A stretch of 64,000 bases of DNA from Riptortus pedestris (GCA_019009955.1 CM032233.1:130081501-130145500); one strand, 5' to 3'; positions 1-11,204 are shown, counted from the stretch's first letter. The notes: generated from the letters alone by a model not told the origin. Program-made: numbers and translations.

Positions 1-362
1 AAAATACGAGAGCACATGACTTAACACCAAATTGGATAAAACCCTTATTTAAAGGTAAAAACTATAGATTTAAGTATTCATAAATAATAATTCTAATATG
101 CTCTGTACTGGCATTATTCAGAATATAAAATATATGGTCATTTATGATGGGTCCATGTAATGGAATGTCAGATTCATTACAACATCAAAGAATATAAACA
201 CCCAGAATAAAGTTCATCAAAGTCTGAAATGGTGGGTGCCAGGTGTGGTTGAATTGATGTAGATTTACCCCATTTTTATCCCCCCCCTCTATAAATGCCC
301 CTTCCTATGATCAAATTTCAGCCTTTAACAAACTTCGGTCTTTACTTTTAAACTCATTTGCA

Positions 363-418
363 TCATCCTCTGGGTAGGATCAATGGACACCAGAAGAAAT
401 TGTAAGGGAAATATGCTA
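363..418 (-). mobile_element. HINE-like 5'-end scrap
   Basis: Reads as the reverse complement of the 5' end of the HINE-like family in this window (tgggtaggat, then a degenerate gggaaatctgcta end). About 55 bp survive. Confidence 0.4.
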
Positions 419-940
419 AAAAAGACTGTTATTGTAAAAATAAAAAAAAATACAAATACCTTCTTGGTTCATTTTATTAAATAGTAGGAAGGAATGGAGT
501 AGATAGTAAATAATTGAATTAGTTTTCTATTTTGGAGGAAGAAATAAAACTGATAAATTCTCCTTAACAATTCCCGATTTGGGACATTGAAACATTAGAT
601 TTGTTTAATTCAGGAACTTACACAATTCTGGTTGTTAATATTAGCGCGCAACCCCAACTAAATGAGAGCAATGCTCAGTATTCTTAAATACCTCGAGCAG
701 AATTAAACTTATGAAAAATATACAGATATATTGCAGTTGGAGACAAATATCTCAATATATTCAAATTTAATCTTCATTAGGGAGTACACCATCACAGTAG
801 ATCACATGTATGACCTAAGCAGAGATAAATGTATGATCTGAACATACAGTGCCATTTTCTCCAAAAAGCTCTTTACATGATCCTTGTACATGTGCAATTG
901 AATGGGAAAAATTTCATCCCCCCACCATTATGGGGGGGGG

Positions 941-1050
941 GTCAGGTGTGCATTTAATTATACCAAATTTAAAACATTGAATTTATTCTTGTGGGGGCGG
1001 TCAGGTGTGCATTTAATTATACCAAATTTAAAACATTGAATTTATTCTTG
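941..1050 (+). repeat. 59-bp tandem duplication
   Basis: Two nearly identical copies, beginning gtcaggtgtgcatttaatta, start at 941 and 1000. The G-run at the junction (tgggggggggg / tgggggcgg) suggests slippage or a local duplication. Confidence 0.8.
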
Positions 1051-1261
1051 TATTTAAGATATACATTTATTTGTCAACTCGAAACTTGCTTTCATTCCTA
1101 TGAGATTTTATTTATCTATTTCTTAGGACAATAGCCAACAGGCTGGTGAATTGTAAAGCTAATGTCATCCAAGTAAAGGTCTATATATTTTCCATATTTG
1201 GGATTGATAAATGATTTTTTCATTATTGACTATTCTAAAATGCCTATATTCTGCCTGACAG

Positions 1262-1327
1262 GTTGAAGGTGGTGGTGCTGGACCCAGTGGAGTTCTGCTT
1301 TGTAGCCATCGTCTTTCAGAGCACGAG
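1262..1327 (+). CDS. ankyrin-repeat gene, penultimate exon
   Basis: A 66-nt exon (22 codons, phase 0 at both ends) between a ctgacag acceptor and a gtaaca donor. It encodes a Gly-rich stretch, VEGGGAGPSGVLLCSHRLSE, then HE. It joins in frame to the ankyrin exon at 1518. The evidence is the open frame, the splice sites and the matching phase; there is no homology support for this exon alone. Confidence 0.55.
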
Positions 1328-1517
1328 GTAACATTTCAGGCTACTATAAATCATTGCTAGATCAATTATTGTTGTGAACATTGGGGTATATTGCCTGTTC
1401 AAATATATTTTATCTCATTAAAAGGGATGGACAATAAAACGATCCAGCATTAGACTATTCATTATTAACATATTCCAACTTTTTCTTTATTAACAGGTTG
1501 TTTTTATCTTTTGCTAG

Positions 1518-2306
1518 GACGGAGATACTCCTCTTCACACAGCAGCTAAAACTGGGGATGTTTCCCTCGTCCATTTATTACTTGATTTAGGAGCAGGGGT
1601 CAATCTTATGAATAAAAAGGGCCAAACTGCTCTACATATAGCTGCTAGCAGAGGCTTTCTAGACATTGTTAGTCTACTTCTAGAACAAAATGTCGATGTC
1701 AATGTTCTTGATGGAGAAGGGTACACTCCCATGTTCTTGGCAGCTGAAAAAGGCAGAACTGAACTAGTTGAAATGTTGACTGATAAAAAGGGGGATGTGA
1801 ATTATGTTAATAATGGGATCTCCATCCTTTATGGTGCAGCTTCAAATTCCATGTATGATTGTTGTGTTGCATTGAGAAGACTAGGAGCCGAGTGGAGTAG
1901 TCAAGATTTTAAAAGAGCTGTATTGAAGGATGATGTGAAGCTGCTTGATCTGATCACTGAGATTGGAGGAATAAATCTCAATAATAGAGACAATGATGGG
2001 AATACAGCAGTGCATTGGGCAGCAGAGGCTGGGAATGAGGCTGCAGTATCTTGGCTACTAAACCATGGCATGGATCCCAATGCCAAGGCTTTGGATGATA
2101 GCACTCCGCTTCACTTTGCTGCAGGGAAGGGTCAACTGCCTGTTGTACAGCTCCTTCTGGATAGAGGAGCTGACGTCAACTTTACAACCAGGGACAGGTA
2201 TACTCCCCTCATCGCTGCAGCATTTGGCGGCCACCTGCACGTAATTAAGTTGCTCCTGGAAAGAGGAGCAGACAGTAATCTTAGTGCTATTGATATTCCC
2301 CTATAG
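1518..2306 (+). CDS. ankyrin-repeat protein, terminal exon
   Basis: The exon follows a ttttgctag acceptor and encodes 262 residues before a TAG stop. Eight ankyrin units of about 33 residues can be read. Units 1-3 and 6-8 carry clear helix signatures (DTPLHTAAKTGD, GQTALHIAASRG, GNTAVHWAAEAG, STPLHFAAGKGQ) and xxVxLLLxxGADVN endings; units 4 and 5 are degenerate. Ankyrin arrays are protein-interaction scaffolds, so the partner and location cannot be told from this part alone. The protein ends 10 residues after the last repeat, so no C-terminal effector domain follows. An internal ATG at 1608 is in frame, but the reading frame clearly starts upstream. The parent gene cannot be named because its N-terminus lies outside the window. 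Confidence 0.85.
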   Translation, partial: DGDTPLHTAAKTGDVSLVHLLLDLGAGVNLMNKKGQTALHIAASRGFLDIVSLLLEQNVDVNVLDGEGYTPMFLAAEKGRTELVEMLTDKKGDVNYVNNGISILYGAASNSMYDCCVALRRLGAEWSSQDFKRAVLKDDVKLLDLITEIGGINLNNRDNDGNTAVHWAAEAGNEAAVSWLLNHGMDPNAKALDDSTPLHFAAGKGQLPVVQLLLDRGADVNFTTRDRYTPLIAAAFGGHLHVIKLLLERGADSNLSAIDIPL

Positions 2307-2386
2307 TCTGCTGCACTTTAAACCTTTCCTTGTGCAAAACGACTATAGTTAGTCTATAGAAGTTTTTATATATATCTTGTTACATA

Positions 2387-3930
2387 CACTCCTCGTCAAA
2401 AAAAACGCAACACCCTACAATTTATTAATTTCACTGGGTTTTTACTGAAGCAGAGAATCATACCTTATTGTGTCTTATAATACAAGTACATAGGAGTAAT
2501 AAAAAGTGTATTTCAGAAAAAAAAAATAATTCCTTTAATTACAAAAAAAAAAATAAAAATTTATCCTAAAAATGAAAAAAACAAAATTTTAACTTTTTTA
2601 AAAATTAAATTGACTATTCTTACACTAATAACCAGTTTTGCCACCTTTTGCTCGAATGACAGCCTCCATACGTGTGGGCATGCTCCTGATCAAGTCCTGG
2701 ACGGCCTCCTCAGGTAATCTTTCCCACTCTTCCAAAATGGCAGCTTCAAGCTCCCTGAGGTTGAGTGGTGCTGGTTCCCAGGCCCCAACACCTCTTTTTA
2801 GTCTGTCCCATAAATATTCTATGCAATTTAGGTCAGGGCTCCTTGCTGGCCATGGCAATGTGTCGATATTGATTTCGTTTAGGTAGTCCCTAACAATACG
2901 GGCAACATGTGGCCTTGCATTATCATGCATAAGAAATGCATTTTCACCAATAAATGGCATGTATGGCATGACATGGTCCTCCAAAATGTCTGCCACGTAT
3001 CTTTGTGCGGTCAAAGGGCCCCCACGAATCGAAACCAACTCCGTGCGAGCTTCCCATGAGATGCCTCCCCAGAACATCACGGAGCCTCCCCCATAAGGCT
3101 CCCTTCCGACTATACAACATTGGCTGTATCGCTCACCTGGCCTCCTCCACACTCTTCAGGAGAGTTTAGCGCCACTCTGGTCTCATCGGTGAACAGGACT
3201 CGTCTCCAGTCATCGACAGTCCAATCTCGGTGCTCCTGGGCAAACCTAAGGCGGGCTCTTCGATGCTCTCTGGAGAGAAGTGGACCAACTATGGGCCTTC
3301 GTGCCCTCAGTCCACTATTCCTCACTCGTCTCGTAACTGTTGATACCGAAACATGTCAGTTTCGGACACCAGCGACCAAATTTCTTAAGTCGTTTGCTGT
3401 TATTAGCCGATTTCTGAGAGTCTGGAGCTGGATAAAACGGTCGTCTTCCGCTGATGTGACCCGTGGTCGGCCCGATCCAGGTCTTCTTGCGTATCCTCCT
3501 GTCTCTCTGAATCGTTTCAAGACCCGTGCGACAGTTGAAAAGTGGACCCCAAGTCGATTAGCAATGTAACGTGTGCTACGACTTTCTTGGTGCATCGTCA
3601 CTGCCATAATTGTGTCATCTCTATCTAAATGTGCCATAATTACTTATGAATTCTAAAATAATGCGTACTTGATGAAATTAACACGAATACTGAACCCTAG
3701 TAATTTTTTTTTGTATCCCTAAGTCGATAAGAATGACTATGGAATTAGTGCTATTTATAAACAATAGGATTAAAGATAAGAAGAAGTGCTGGAATTCAAA
3801 TGAAATTGTTGTTTTTCTCCTCCAATGTATTTGTCTGATTAGAAACATCAACATAATATTTTTTATTTCAATTAAAAACTTGTGTAATCAATAAATTTTA
3901 GGGTGTTGCGTTTTTTTTTGACGAGGAGTT
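2387..3930 (-). mobile_element. Tc1-like DNA transposon, near full length
   Basis: About 30-bp terminal inverted repeats, cactcctcgtc... at 2387 and ...gacgaggagtt at 3930, are flanked by TA target duplications (2385-2386 and 3931-3932). The element is 1,544 bp and carries one transposase on the minus strand. It inserted 80 bp downstream of the ankyrin stop codon, so it probably lies in that gene's 3' UTR. Confidence 0.92.
2625..3637 (-). pseudogene. Tc1 transposase with one nonsense codon and one frameshift
   Basis: Transposases of this family cut and paste the element through a DDE active site. The frame starts at 3637 (MAHLDRDDTI) and includes paired helix-turn-helix DNA-binding segments (TRYIANRLGVHFSTVARVLK). 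An in-frame TGA at 3356-3358 follows GVRN, and translation resumes in the same frame with HVSVSTVTRR. A frameshift near 3150 falls between ...ALNSPEE and VWRRPGERYSQ. The catalytic residues are all present: FTDET, MHDNARPH and NCIEYLWD, with 34 residues between the second D and the E, which makes it DD34E. The usual Pro in SPDLNPIE is Cys here. The copy is inactive but only lightly damaged, so it is fairly young. Confidence 0.9.
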
Positions 3931-4246
3931 TATTTATATTTTATGTTTATTTTGACGAATGTTCCTAGATTTATGTTTAATAGCACTTAGTGTGTTATTA
4001 CTTTATATATGAATTCTATTTTGATTTATCTAAATTTTATAACAATTCATGTTTTGTTAATTTATATATGAATTTTATTTAGATTAATGTTTTGTTATTT
4101 TTCATTTTGTTGGAACATATCAGTTCCTTTATGCTCAGTTCCATGTTAATGTTTTGTTCTTTTATGTGTTCTATTAGTTTATTTATGTTTTGTTTCTTTA
4201 TTTTGTGTTCCATTAAGGTTTTGTTAAAAAACAAAAATATCTTGGA

Positions 4247-4252
4247 AATAAA
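4247..4252 (+). terminator. possible polyadenylation signal of the ankyrin gene
   Basis: AATAAA, the first one clearly downstream of the Tc1 insertion. If it is used, the 3' UTR would run through the transposon. This is inference from the hexamer alone. Confidence 0.2.
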
Positions 4253-4943
4253 AAATATTTTCACCAATTGATTTTGTTTATTTTTGAACAGCCCTAATAC
4301 AATTATATTGTGTCAAGTTGGAATTAAGTATTGGCTGACTAATGATTTTTTTAGCCCTGAAGATTAAAAAGAAAAAGAATATTTCCTGATCAACCAGTCT
4401 GCACTGTTGAAAATATCGTGGACAATATTAGTCATAATCATGGATTGCATTCATTCACAATTATAAAGAACCATTACAAACGTAGCTTTGCAAGGGAAAT
4501 ATTTAGACAGAATAATGAGAGTGAATGTTAGTAATGCTATACAAGTTTTTACTTTATTAAATTTTACAGCTTTCTGGACAATCGATGACTGCTGAGTTTG
4601 TCTGACTAAACGTTAAGTGGTTATTATTCAATCCCAATTTTTTGTTCGAAACATTATTGGTCACAAATATCATATTAGAGGATAGCATTTTTTATATTAT
4701 AAACTAATTAATATTCAAAATTTCCGTTCCCAAAAGCAGCCCCAAACACATCAAATGTACCTATTTTCTATATTTAATAACCATTTTTAAAAATATTCCA
4801 GCTTATTTTTAATACAAAATGAGTATGAGGGATAAATTTGCAAAAATTTGAAAATCCGTGTTATTTTTATGAAATTTATATGAGTTAAAAGAATATGATA
4901 AATAAAGGTAACTAAAAAGATAGTTACATTACACACGTTTATT

Positions 4944-5442
4944 CCCCCCCCCCCCACCCCCCCCCCCCCCCACCCCCCCCCCCCCCCACCCCCCCCCCCC
5001 CCCACCCCCCCCCCCCCCCACCCCCCCCCCCCCCCACCCCCCCCCCCCCCCACCCCCCCCCCCCCCCACCCCCCCCCCCCCCCACCCCCCCCCCCCCCCA
5101 CCCCCCCCCCCCCCCACCCCCCCCCCCCCCCACCCCCCCCCCCCCCCACCCCCCCCCCCCCCCACCCCCCCCCCCCCCCACCCCCCCCCCCCCCCACCCC
5201 CCCCCCCCCCCACCCCCCCCCCCCCCCACCCCCCCCCCCCCCCACCCCCCCCCCCCCCCACCCCCCCCCCCCCCCACCCCCCCCCCCCCCCACCCCCCCC
5301 CCCCCCCACCCCCCCCCCCCCCCACCCCCCCCCCCCCCCACCCCCCCCCCCCCCCACCCCCCCCCCCCCCCACCCCCCCCCCCCCCCACCCCCCCCCCCC
5401 CCCACCCCCCCCCCCCCCCACCCCCCCCCCCCCCCACCCCCC
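4944..5442. repeat. C15A minisatellite, about 31 units of 16 bp
   Basis: An almost pure array of fifteen C followed by one A, period 16, for 499 bp; A falls at 4956, 4972 and so on. The other strand is fifteen G plus T. Long open frames of Gly/Trp/Val across it are by-products of the repeat. The array directly abuts the 3' end of the R1-like LINE. Confidence 0.97.
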
Positions 5443-5898
5443 AGTGTGCATTTGTGATGGTGACTCTTAATTGTATAGTAGGTGTTGTTAGTTATATTTG
5501 GTATGTATTGATCTAAGCTGTAAGATTTGTTAAATGCCATCCATTCTCTATTCCACTTATGTATTCTGTCAGTTCGTAAATCTTCTTTAATGTATGGGAG
5601 TGGTATGAGAGAGAATTCTGGAATTATTTTTGTATCTTGAGCTGCTTCCTTTGCTAATGTGTCAGCTTGTTCGTTTCTAGTATTTGCTGAATGGGTGTTT
5701 TTATCTAGTCTACATGTAGATTTAAATGTATAATTTCTAGAATATTTTGTCTAATGTTTTCGGTGATCGGGTCATGTATAGTAGGGTTACGTATTGAGTA
5801 AATGAGCATCGTGTTGTCTGTGTGTATAGCTGTACATTTGTATAGGTTATTTGGTGATTTTATAATATATTCAGTAGCTTTTAAACCAGTGAATTTCT

Positions 5899-6500
5899 TC
5901 AATTATTTGGGCATCTAGCATCAAGTCGGTATTTGTATTTTAGAATATGTCCACATGTGGTCTCAACAATTAATGCTGCTCCAGGTGTATTGTTGTCAGT
6001 TTTGCTTCTGTCAGTAAATATGTGGGATGTCATAATGTTTTCAGTCCACGGTTCTTCCAAATGTGATGTTACTTTCGCAAATAGTGATGGGTATAGCCAT
6101 TGCGAGCAGTCAATGTATTTATCTATTGTAATATTCATTATGACCTTGTAGTTAGTTCGTTGTTTTTTTATGTTGTACAGTGTCGCCAGTTCTTCTGCTG
6201 GTATTATAGCTGCTAAAACACAACTAGCTTTGTAAGAAATAGTTCTATAACCTTTCGCAGTTTTAATGCCTATGAGTTGTAGTCTATGAAATTTCTTCAC
6301 GTTCCTTTTTCTGCGTAGAGTATAATGCCATACTGAAATACTGCAGAACATATTAGGGACAATTGCGCCTTCATAGTTTTGATGCATTCTGATTTCATAC
6401 CCCATGTTGTTCTTGTAGCAATTCTTAACGTGTTAAAGAGTTTTGAAACTTTAGTGTTTATATAGACATTGTGTCTATTCCAATTTAGTTTTCGGTTCAT
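5899..6500 (-). pseudogene. LINE thumb and RNase H fragments
   Basis: Two overlapping frames (6500-6297 and 6405-5899) carry the region after the reverse transcriptase and the start of RNase H (HIFTDRSKTDN, first catalytic Asp, then GAALIVE). The rest of the RNase H continues out of frame towards 5705. The frames are offset, which shows indels. Confidence 0.65.
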
Positions 6501-6683
6501 GAGAATACCTAAGTATTTAATTATGTCAGTCTGTTCTAGTGATATGTTGTTAAGTAAAATATTTAGTTGAGGGATATTCCGTTTTCTAGAAAAAATAATG
6601 TATTTCGATTTTTCAGTGTTAAATTCAAGTTTGTTGTGTTTTGTCCAATTGGAAAGTATGCTAAGTAATTTGTTAGTCGTATA

Positions 6684-7198
6684 TTAAAGAAATTTAAAAC
6701 ATTTATTTTCAATTAATAATACTATATCATCAGCACAAGCAATTATGTATGTCACAGGAGGTAACAGTAAGTCAAAAATAGTGTTGATTAAAATGTTCCA
6801 CAGGGTCGGAGATAAACTTGACCCCTGAGGAGTAGTACCAATAGTAATTGGTTTGGTATAAGTATAATGTTTGCTCCCTATCCTCAAAGATCTTTCTTTA
6901 AAGAAATTTAAGGTAATTTTGTATAAATGTTTTGAACAGTTATATGACTTAAGATTTTTTTAGGATAGCTGGCCACACCATGCATTATTAAACACCCTTT
7001 GATATCCAGCCTAACCATTAAGACATTAGATTTCCCACTTAGAGCTACATGGATTATATTTGTTATTTCTGTTGCATCTGTTGTTGACCTCTGTGGTGTA
7101 AATCCATGCTGGTGTTCATGTATTATTTTATTAACATTTAAATAGTGTACAGGTCTTGAATTTATTATCTTATCCAGAACTTTAGACATCATTGGCAA
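6684..7198 (-). pseudogene. LINE reverse transcriptase fragments
   Basis: Two open pieces in transcription order. The first (7198-6908) holds KVLDKIINSRPVHYLN and HQHGFTPQRSTTDATE, then a damaged VRLDIKG, where the catalytic Asp survives but the sequence after it does not. The second (6887-6684) holds TPQGSSLSPTLWNILIN and ACADDIVLLIE, where the usual YADD box reads CADD. This copy cannot encode an active polymerase. Confidence 0.8.
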
Positions 7199-7969
7199 AA
7201 TGCTGATAAGTCTACACTTGGAACTGTCCAGTTTTTGAATAGGTATGAGAATTGCCTTTTCTCATTGTTTAGGTATTTGGCATGTTGAAAATACGATTTG
7301 ATATATTGTTGAAAATAAATCGGGGAAATACTTTGCTGTGTGTTCTATTATTTCAGCATTTAAATTGTCCCATCCTGGTGTCTTCTTAGAGTCCAAATGT
7401 TTCTCAATTTCCATAATTTCTGATATTTCGAGTTCTCTGTCATCTTCAATCTTTTGAACGAAAATTTGAGTTTTTGCTTGTTACTGTCAGTATTAATATT
7501 ATTCTCACTAGTAAGGGAGTTAAGTAAGTGTTCTAGAGTTTGAATATAATTTATTGTTTAGCCTTGATCACTTAGTTTAATTGTTTTCATGGTATTAGAT
7601 TTAATTTTTCCTGAGGAATATTTATAAGGCCATTCCCAAGCAGAGCTTTTGTCTAGGCTATTGCAATATTCCTTCCGTGCGTTAAATTTACTTGTTTTAA
7701 GAAGTCTATTATATTTATGTTGACAACTAAAGAATCGATTGCGAGCTAGTTCTCTGTCTTGGGAATCTGATTTTGTTTTTGATAAGCCTTTCTAAGTTTG
7801 TTGCTTTCTTTTCTTAGTTCGGTCAGATCGTTATTCTACCATGGAACCGATCTGTTTAGGCATTGTCTGTTTTGGTCACATTTTTTAAAACTCATATTGC
7901 TTGATTTAATAAGAGATATGGTGAAGTTATTTACTATTTCCTCAATCTTAAATCCTGAGAGGTTTCTGT

Positions 7970-8760
7970 TTATTGTTTTTTCAAGATTATCAAGCTTACC
8001 AAGGCTAAAGAATTATTTAGAAATCTTTTATTTAACTGTTTACATAAACTGTCTTTAAATTTGTCCCAATCAGCATTTTTAACTATATAATTAAATCTAG
8101 AAAAAGTTTTCGATTTTTGCAGAGGAGGTTGATTAATTTGAATATTAAAGACAATGTTATGTTGATCAGAAAAGTTAATGTTATTAGAAATGTGCCAGAT
8201 GTTTATACTACTAAAAAATTGTGCATTTGCTATAGTTAAATCTGTATTATTTTCCCCTCTAGTGCTCTCAAATATAGTCAAGTATGATTTTTTGTTAATA
8301 ATTTGTAGGTCATTATTTATAATTAATGGCTCTGATTGATTCCCACAAGGGTTGGATTGCGAGTCGAACCAGAATTTTGAACGAGTGTTCGTATCGATAC
8401 CCATAATTATGTGATGTTCTCTGTATGACAAGAGTATTAAATATATTTTATTTAAATCAATATTTATATCTCTAGTACAATCAAAGTATCCACTTATTGC
8501 TATAAATTTACAGTTGTTGTAAGTGATTTTGTCAACACAAAGATCTTTATCCGTATATTGTTCCAACAAAATGACATCCATTTTAGAACTAAAGGTTACT
8601 ATGGCAACTAAAGGCGTTCCACCATATGTTTGGTACACCTTTCCTTTAGATTTATAGCCTATAACATTTGAACTGACTACATAGGGTTCTTGAAGAAGAA
8701 ATATATCAAATCTTTCCTCAGTCTGAAGTTGTAGATTTATTTTCTTTTTTATCCTAATTA
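7970..8760 (-). pseudogene. LINE endonuclease (EEP) domain of ORF2
   Basis: This apurinic-type endonuclease nicks target DNA to prime reverse transcription. Visible motifs are IFLLQEPYV (catalytic Glu), FIAISGYFD, GIDTNTRSKFWFD (D-x-N core), the RGENNTDLTIAN region and SDQHNIVF (the terminal SDH is altered to SDQH). The longest open segment is 8638-7970 (222 residues); the N-terminal part reads through to about 8760. The NTRSKxWFD form is typical of R1-like LINEs. Confidence 0.75.
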
Positions 8761-8990
8761 TTGAGATAAATTAAACAGATAATAACAATATTATTCATTT
8801 GAAATTGGCAATTTAGTATTGAGTATTTGCGATAAGTTTTCTTATTTCTGTTAAATAACATGAGCATTGTTTATCAAATGCAGGATGGTCTGTAGCAAAT
8901 ATGACTTTATTAGAAAATGAATTATGATTTGAGCTCTGTCTACCTTAGCATCCTTTGAATAGTTAACTTGGTTTTCCACATAACCTTTTC

Positions 8991-9062
8991 ATATATATTA
9001 ATACTTGATAAATTTAACCAAATAATAGTATGGAAATACATATTTATTACTTTTGAACTTGA

Positions 9063-9109
<47 letters not shown>

Positions 9110-9119
9110 TGATTCTAAG
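8991..9119. other. short spacer with an AT microsatellite
   Basis: An AT dinucleotide tract occupies about 9067-9106, between the two minus-strand LINEs. No other feature is seen. Confidence 0.7.
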
Positions 9120-9393
9120 GCATTTATTTATTATTGTTCAACACTAGTGGAGTCTGGTCTGTATATTGATATGAAGGATCTGTTGTTGTTGTATAGGGTT
9201 TAAGGGCGAAAAACTACCAGGTTATCATCGCCCTGTAATATTTATAATTCACATTTTGGTATCCTCATCCATATCACCATTTTAACAATATAAACGAGGA
9301 TACGAGCAATTGCACTTTAAATTTCTTTGTATAAACTCGTGTTTTTTACAAAATTAAACAATTTATGGAGTTCTTTCAGGTCATCTCCAAGGG

Positions 9394-10773
9394 TCACTTC
9401 CTTCCTTCTATACTATTGGAAATATTGTATTTGTTTCTAATATCTGTATACTTATGGCATTCCATTAATATGTGATATATAGTCAGTTCTGTGTTACATT
9501 TCTCACAAATCGGGGGTTGATCTTTTGCCATAAGATAGCCATGCGTAAGTCGTGTGTGCCCAATTCGGAGTCTTCCTAATACAACTTCATCTCTTCTGTT
9601 GTCTCTTGTCGAATATTTCCATGGACGGATGGTGGTTTTAATAGTTTTTAGTTTATTGTTCAGGGTTTCATTCCACATGTGTTGCCAGTTTTTATTAATT
9701 TCTTCTTTGAGTGGTTGGTAGAGTTCTGCAGATGTAAGTGTTGTTGGGGTGATGGAGTCGAGTTGATGGGCTTCTCTGGCTGCTAAATCTGCTTTTTCGT
9801 TTCCATCTATTCCCACGTGGCTTGGAATCCACATGAAGTTGACGGCCCTTTTTAGCTCTCGGAGCATTTGTATTTGATTTTGTATTTTTTTTACTATTGG
9901 GTTGTTTGTGAATACATCTTTGATACTCAATAGGGCACTCAACGAGTCAGTGCAAATCAGGAATTTTTCTTGAGTTGAGTGGTTGCAAATGCAGTGATAT
10001 AGAGCGAATTTAATTGCGAATAGTTCGGCGGAATAGATGCTGGTTAATTTGTTGAGTTTGAATTTTTGGCAGGCATTTTCTTCGTAGTAGGCGCAGGAGG
10101 AAGACTCGGTAATTTTCGAACCATCAGTGTATATTATCTTTGGGTGTTGATATTTTTCTATTTTATTAATGAAAGCTTCCTTTATTTTCCAATAGTTGAT
10201 CTCTTGGGACGATTTGTTTATGAGTTTGGTGATTCCTGTATCTATAGATATTTCTTGAATTGTCCAAGGTGGATTTGGGTCGAATTCATCAAGACTGTTT
10301 GAGCTTTGTAATACTTTGTCTGTTATGTTACTCAGCCTAATTCCAATAGGTTTTGGTGTTGTGGGGTTTTGGTCGTATAGCCGTGAGTAGAGAGGGTGGA
10401 ATATACTCTGAAATGTCGGGTGACCTCTCTGTGTCACTAGTTTGGATAAGTATTTAGCTGCCAGTTTTTGCCTTCTGAATGTCAATGGTGGGTATCCGGT
10501 TTCAGCACACAAGCTTATTGCTGGGCTAGAGCGGAAGGCTCCTATGGATAAACGTAGCCCAGCATTATGAATTACATCTAGTTTGCATAATTTATTGAAG
10601 TTTTCTGAGCCGTATACAAAACTGCCATAATCCAATTTAGACAATACCAGAGCTTTGTATATTGTTAGCATGGTATTCCTATCTGCTCCCCATGATGTGT
10701 TAGCAAGTACTTTAAGAATTTTAAGCTTTTCAGATGCGCGCGTTTTTTGAGGTTGTCTATATGAACATTCCAT
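9394..10773 (-). CDS. LINE ORF2 C-terminal half: RT thumb, RNase H and zinc knuckle
   Basis: A 459-residue open frame, the longest in the window. Residues about 1-110 are the post-RT thumb (LSKLDYGSFVYGS). RNase H spans about 213-335 with all four catalytic acids in place: D217 in YTDGSK, E250 in YSAELFAI, D276 in CTDSLSAL and D329 in GNEKADLAA. A C-terminal CEKCN...YHILMEC zinc knuckle follows LRIGHTRLTHGYL. RNase H removes template RNA during target-primed reverse transcription. The first Met is arbitrary, because the real frame continues upstream through a frameshift into the RT. An intact RNase H in a truncated element suggests recent insertion. Confidence 0.85.
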   Translation of the reverse strand: MECSYRQPQKTRASEKLKILKVLANTSWGADRNTMLTIYKALVLSKLDYGSFVYGSENFNKLCKLDVIHNAGLRLSIGAFRSSPAISLCAETGYPPLTFRRQKLAAKYLSKLVTQRGHPTFQSIFHPLYSRLYDQNPTTPKPIGIRLSNITDKVLQSSNSLDEFDPNPPWTIQEISIDTGITKLINKSSQEINYWKIKEAFINKIEKYQHPKIIYTDGSKITESSSCAYYEENACQKFKLNKLTSIYSAELFAIKFALYHCICNHSTQEKFLICTDSLSALLSIKDVFTNNPIVKKIQNQIQMLRELKRAVNFMWIPSHVGIDGNEKADLAAREAHQLDSITPTTLTSAELYQPLKEEINKNWQHMWNETLNNKLKTIKTTIRPWKYSTRDNRRDEVVLGRLRIGHTRLTHGYLMAKDQPPICEKCNTELTIYHILMECHKYTDIRNKYNISNSIEGRK

Positions 10774-11133
10774 GTCAGTTTGCTGTCGAGAGACATACCT
10801 AGGAATTTAGCATGGTTGACATATTCTATTAGGGTGTCCTTAAGATAGAGATGTGGTAAGTCATTTAAATTTCTGCGCCTTGAGAATATTATGCACTTCG
10901 TTTTTTCGGGGGAAAACAAAAAACCTGTTTTTTTCGACCATTCTATTAATCTAAGAGTCACAGCTTGTAGTTTTCTTTTGATATATGCCAAGCTTTGTGA
11001 TCGGCAAATAATGGCAGTCATCAACGAACAGGAAGCCTTTTACATTGTTGGTAAAACATTTCGTTATTTCGTTCACTGCAACCAGAAAAAGATTTGTACT
11101 CAAAATACTTCCCTGTGGGACACCTGATTTCAT
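10665..11133 (-). pseudogene. LINE reverse transcriptase fragments
   Basis: Two frames. The first (11133-10951) has the palm GVPQGSILSTNLFLVAVNEI and an FVDD active-site box in place of YxDD. The second (11024-10665) continues with KTGFLFSPEKTKCIIFSRRR and AKFLGMSLDSKLTWNVHID. A frameshift separates the second from the RNase H frame. Confidence 0.82.
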
Positions 11134-11204
11134 TGTTCTTTCTTTGTGAGGCGTCTGTTAATCATGCGTTCAAAAATCTTGCATATATGAAGGATCTATA
11201 AGGC

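Larger units (their letters stand above)
1..1261. other. intergenic or intronic sequence upstream of the ankyrin exons
   Basis: No exon is recognised here. A short degenerate HINE-like scrap lies at 363-418 and a 59-bp tandem duplication at 941-1050. The stretch is probably intron of the ankyrin gene, because the exon at 1262 opens with an acceptor site in phase 0. Confidence 0.4.
5443..8990 (-). mobile_element. R1/I-group LINE, degenerate
   Basis: A minus-strand non-LTR retrotransposon of about 3.5 kb. In transcription order it shows: the end of an ORF1 (about 8985-8815, Cys/His knuckle-like HPAFDKQCSCYLTEIRKL); an endonuclease (about 8760-7970); reverse transcriptase pieces (7198-6684); and an RNase H remnant (about 6030-5899). 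The many stops and frameshifts show it is dead. The C15A array replaces or truncates its 3' end. Confidence 0.85.
9120..11165 (-). mobile_element. I/Jockey-group LINE with RNase H, 5'-truncated
   Basis: Minus strand, about 2 kb. It starts inside the reverse transcriptase (about 11165) and runs through RNase H and a C-terminal zinc knuckle to a 3' UTR ending in an AT-rich tail near 9130. The 3' UTR includes gggcgatgataacctggtag, which resembles I-group 3' ends. The 5' truncation is typical of incomplete LINE integration. Confidence 0.85.

Noticed and set aside
4787..5540. Glycine-rich open frames of 170-216 residues
   Set aside because: They are translations of the C15A array in three frames, with no start context, splice support or composition beyond the repeat.
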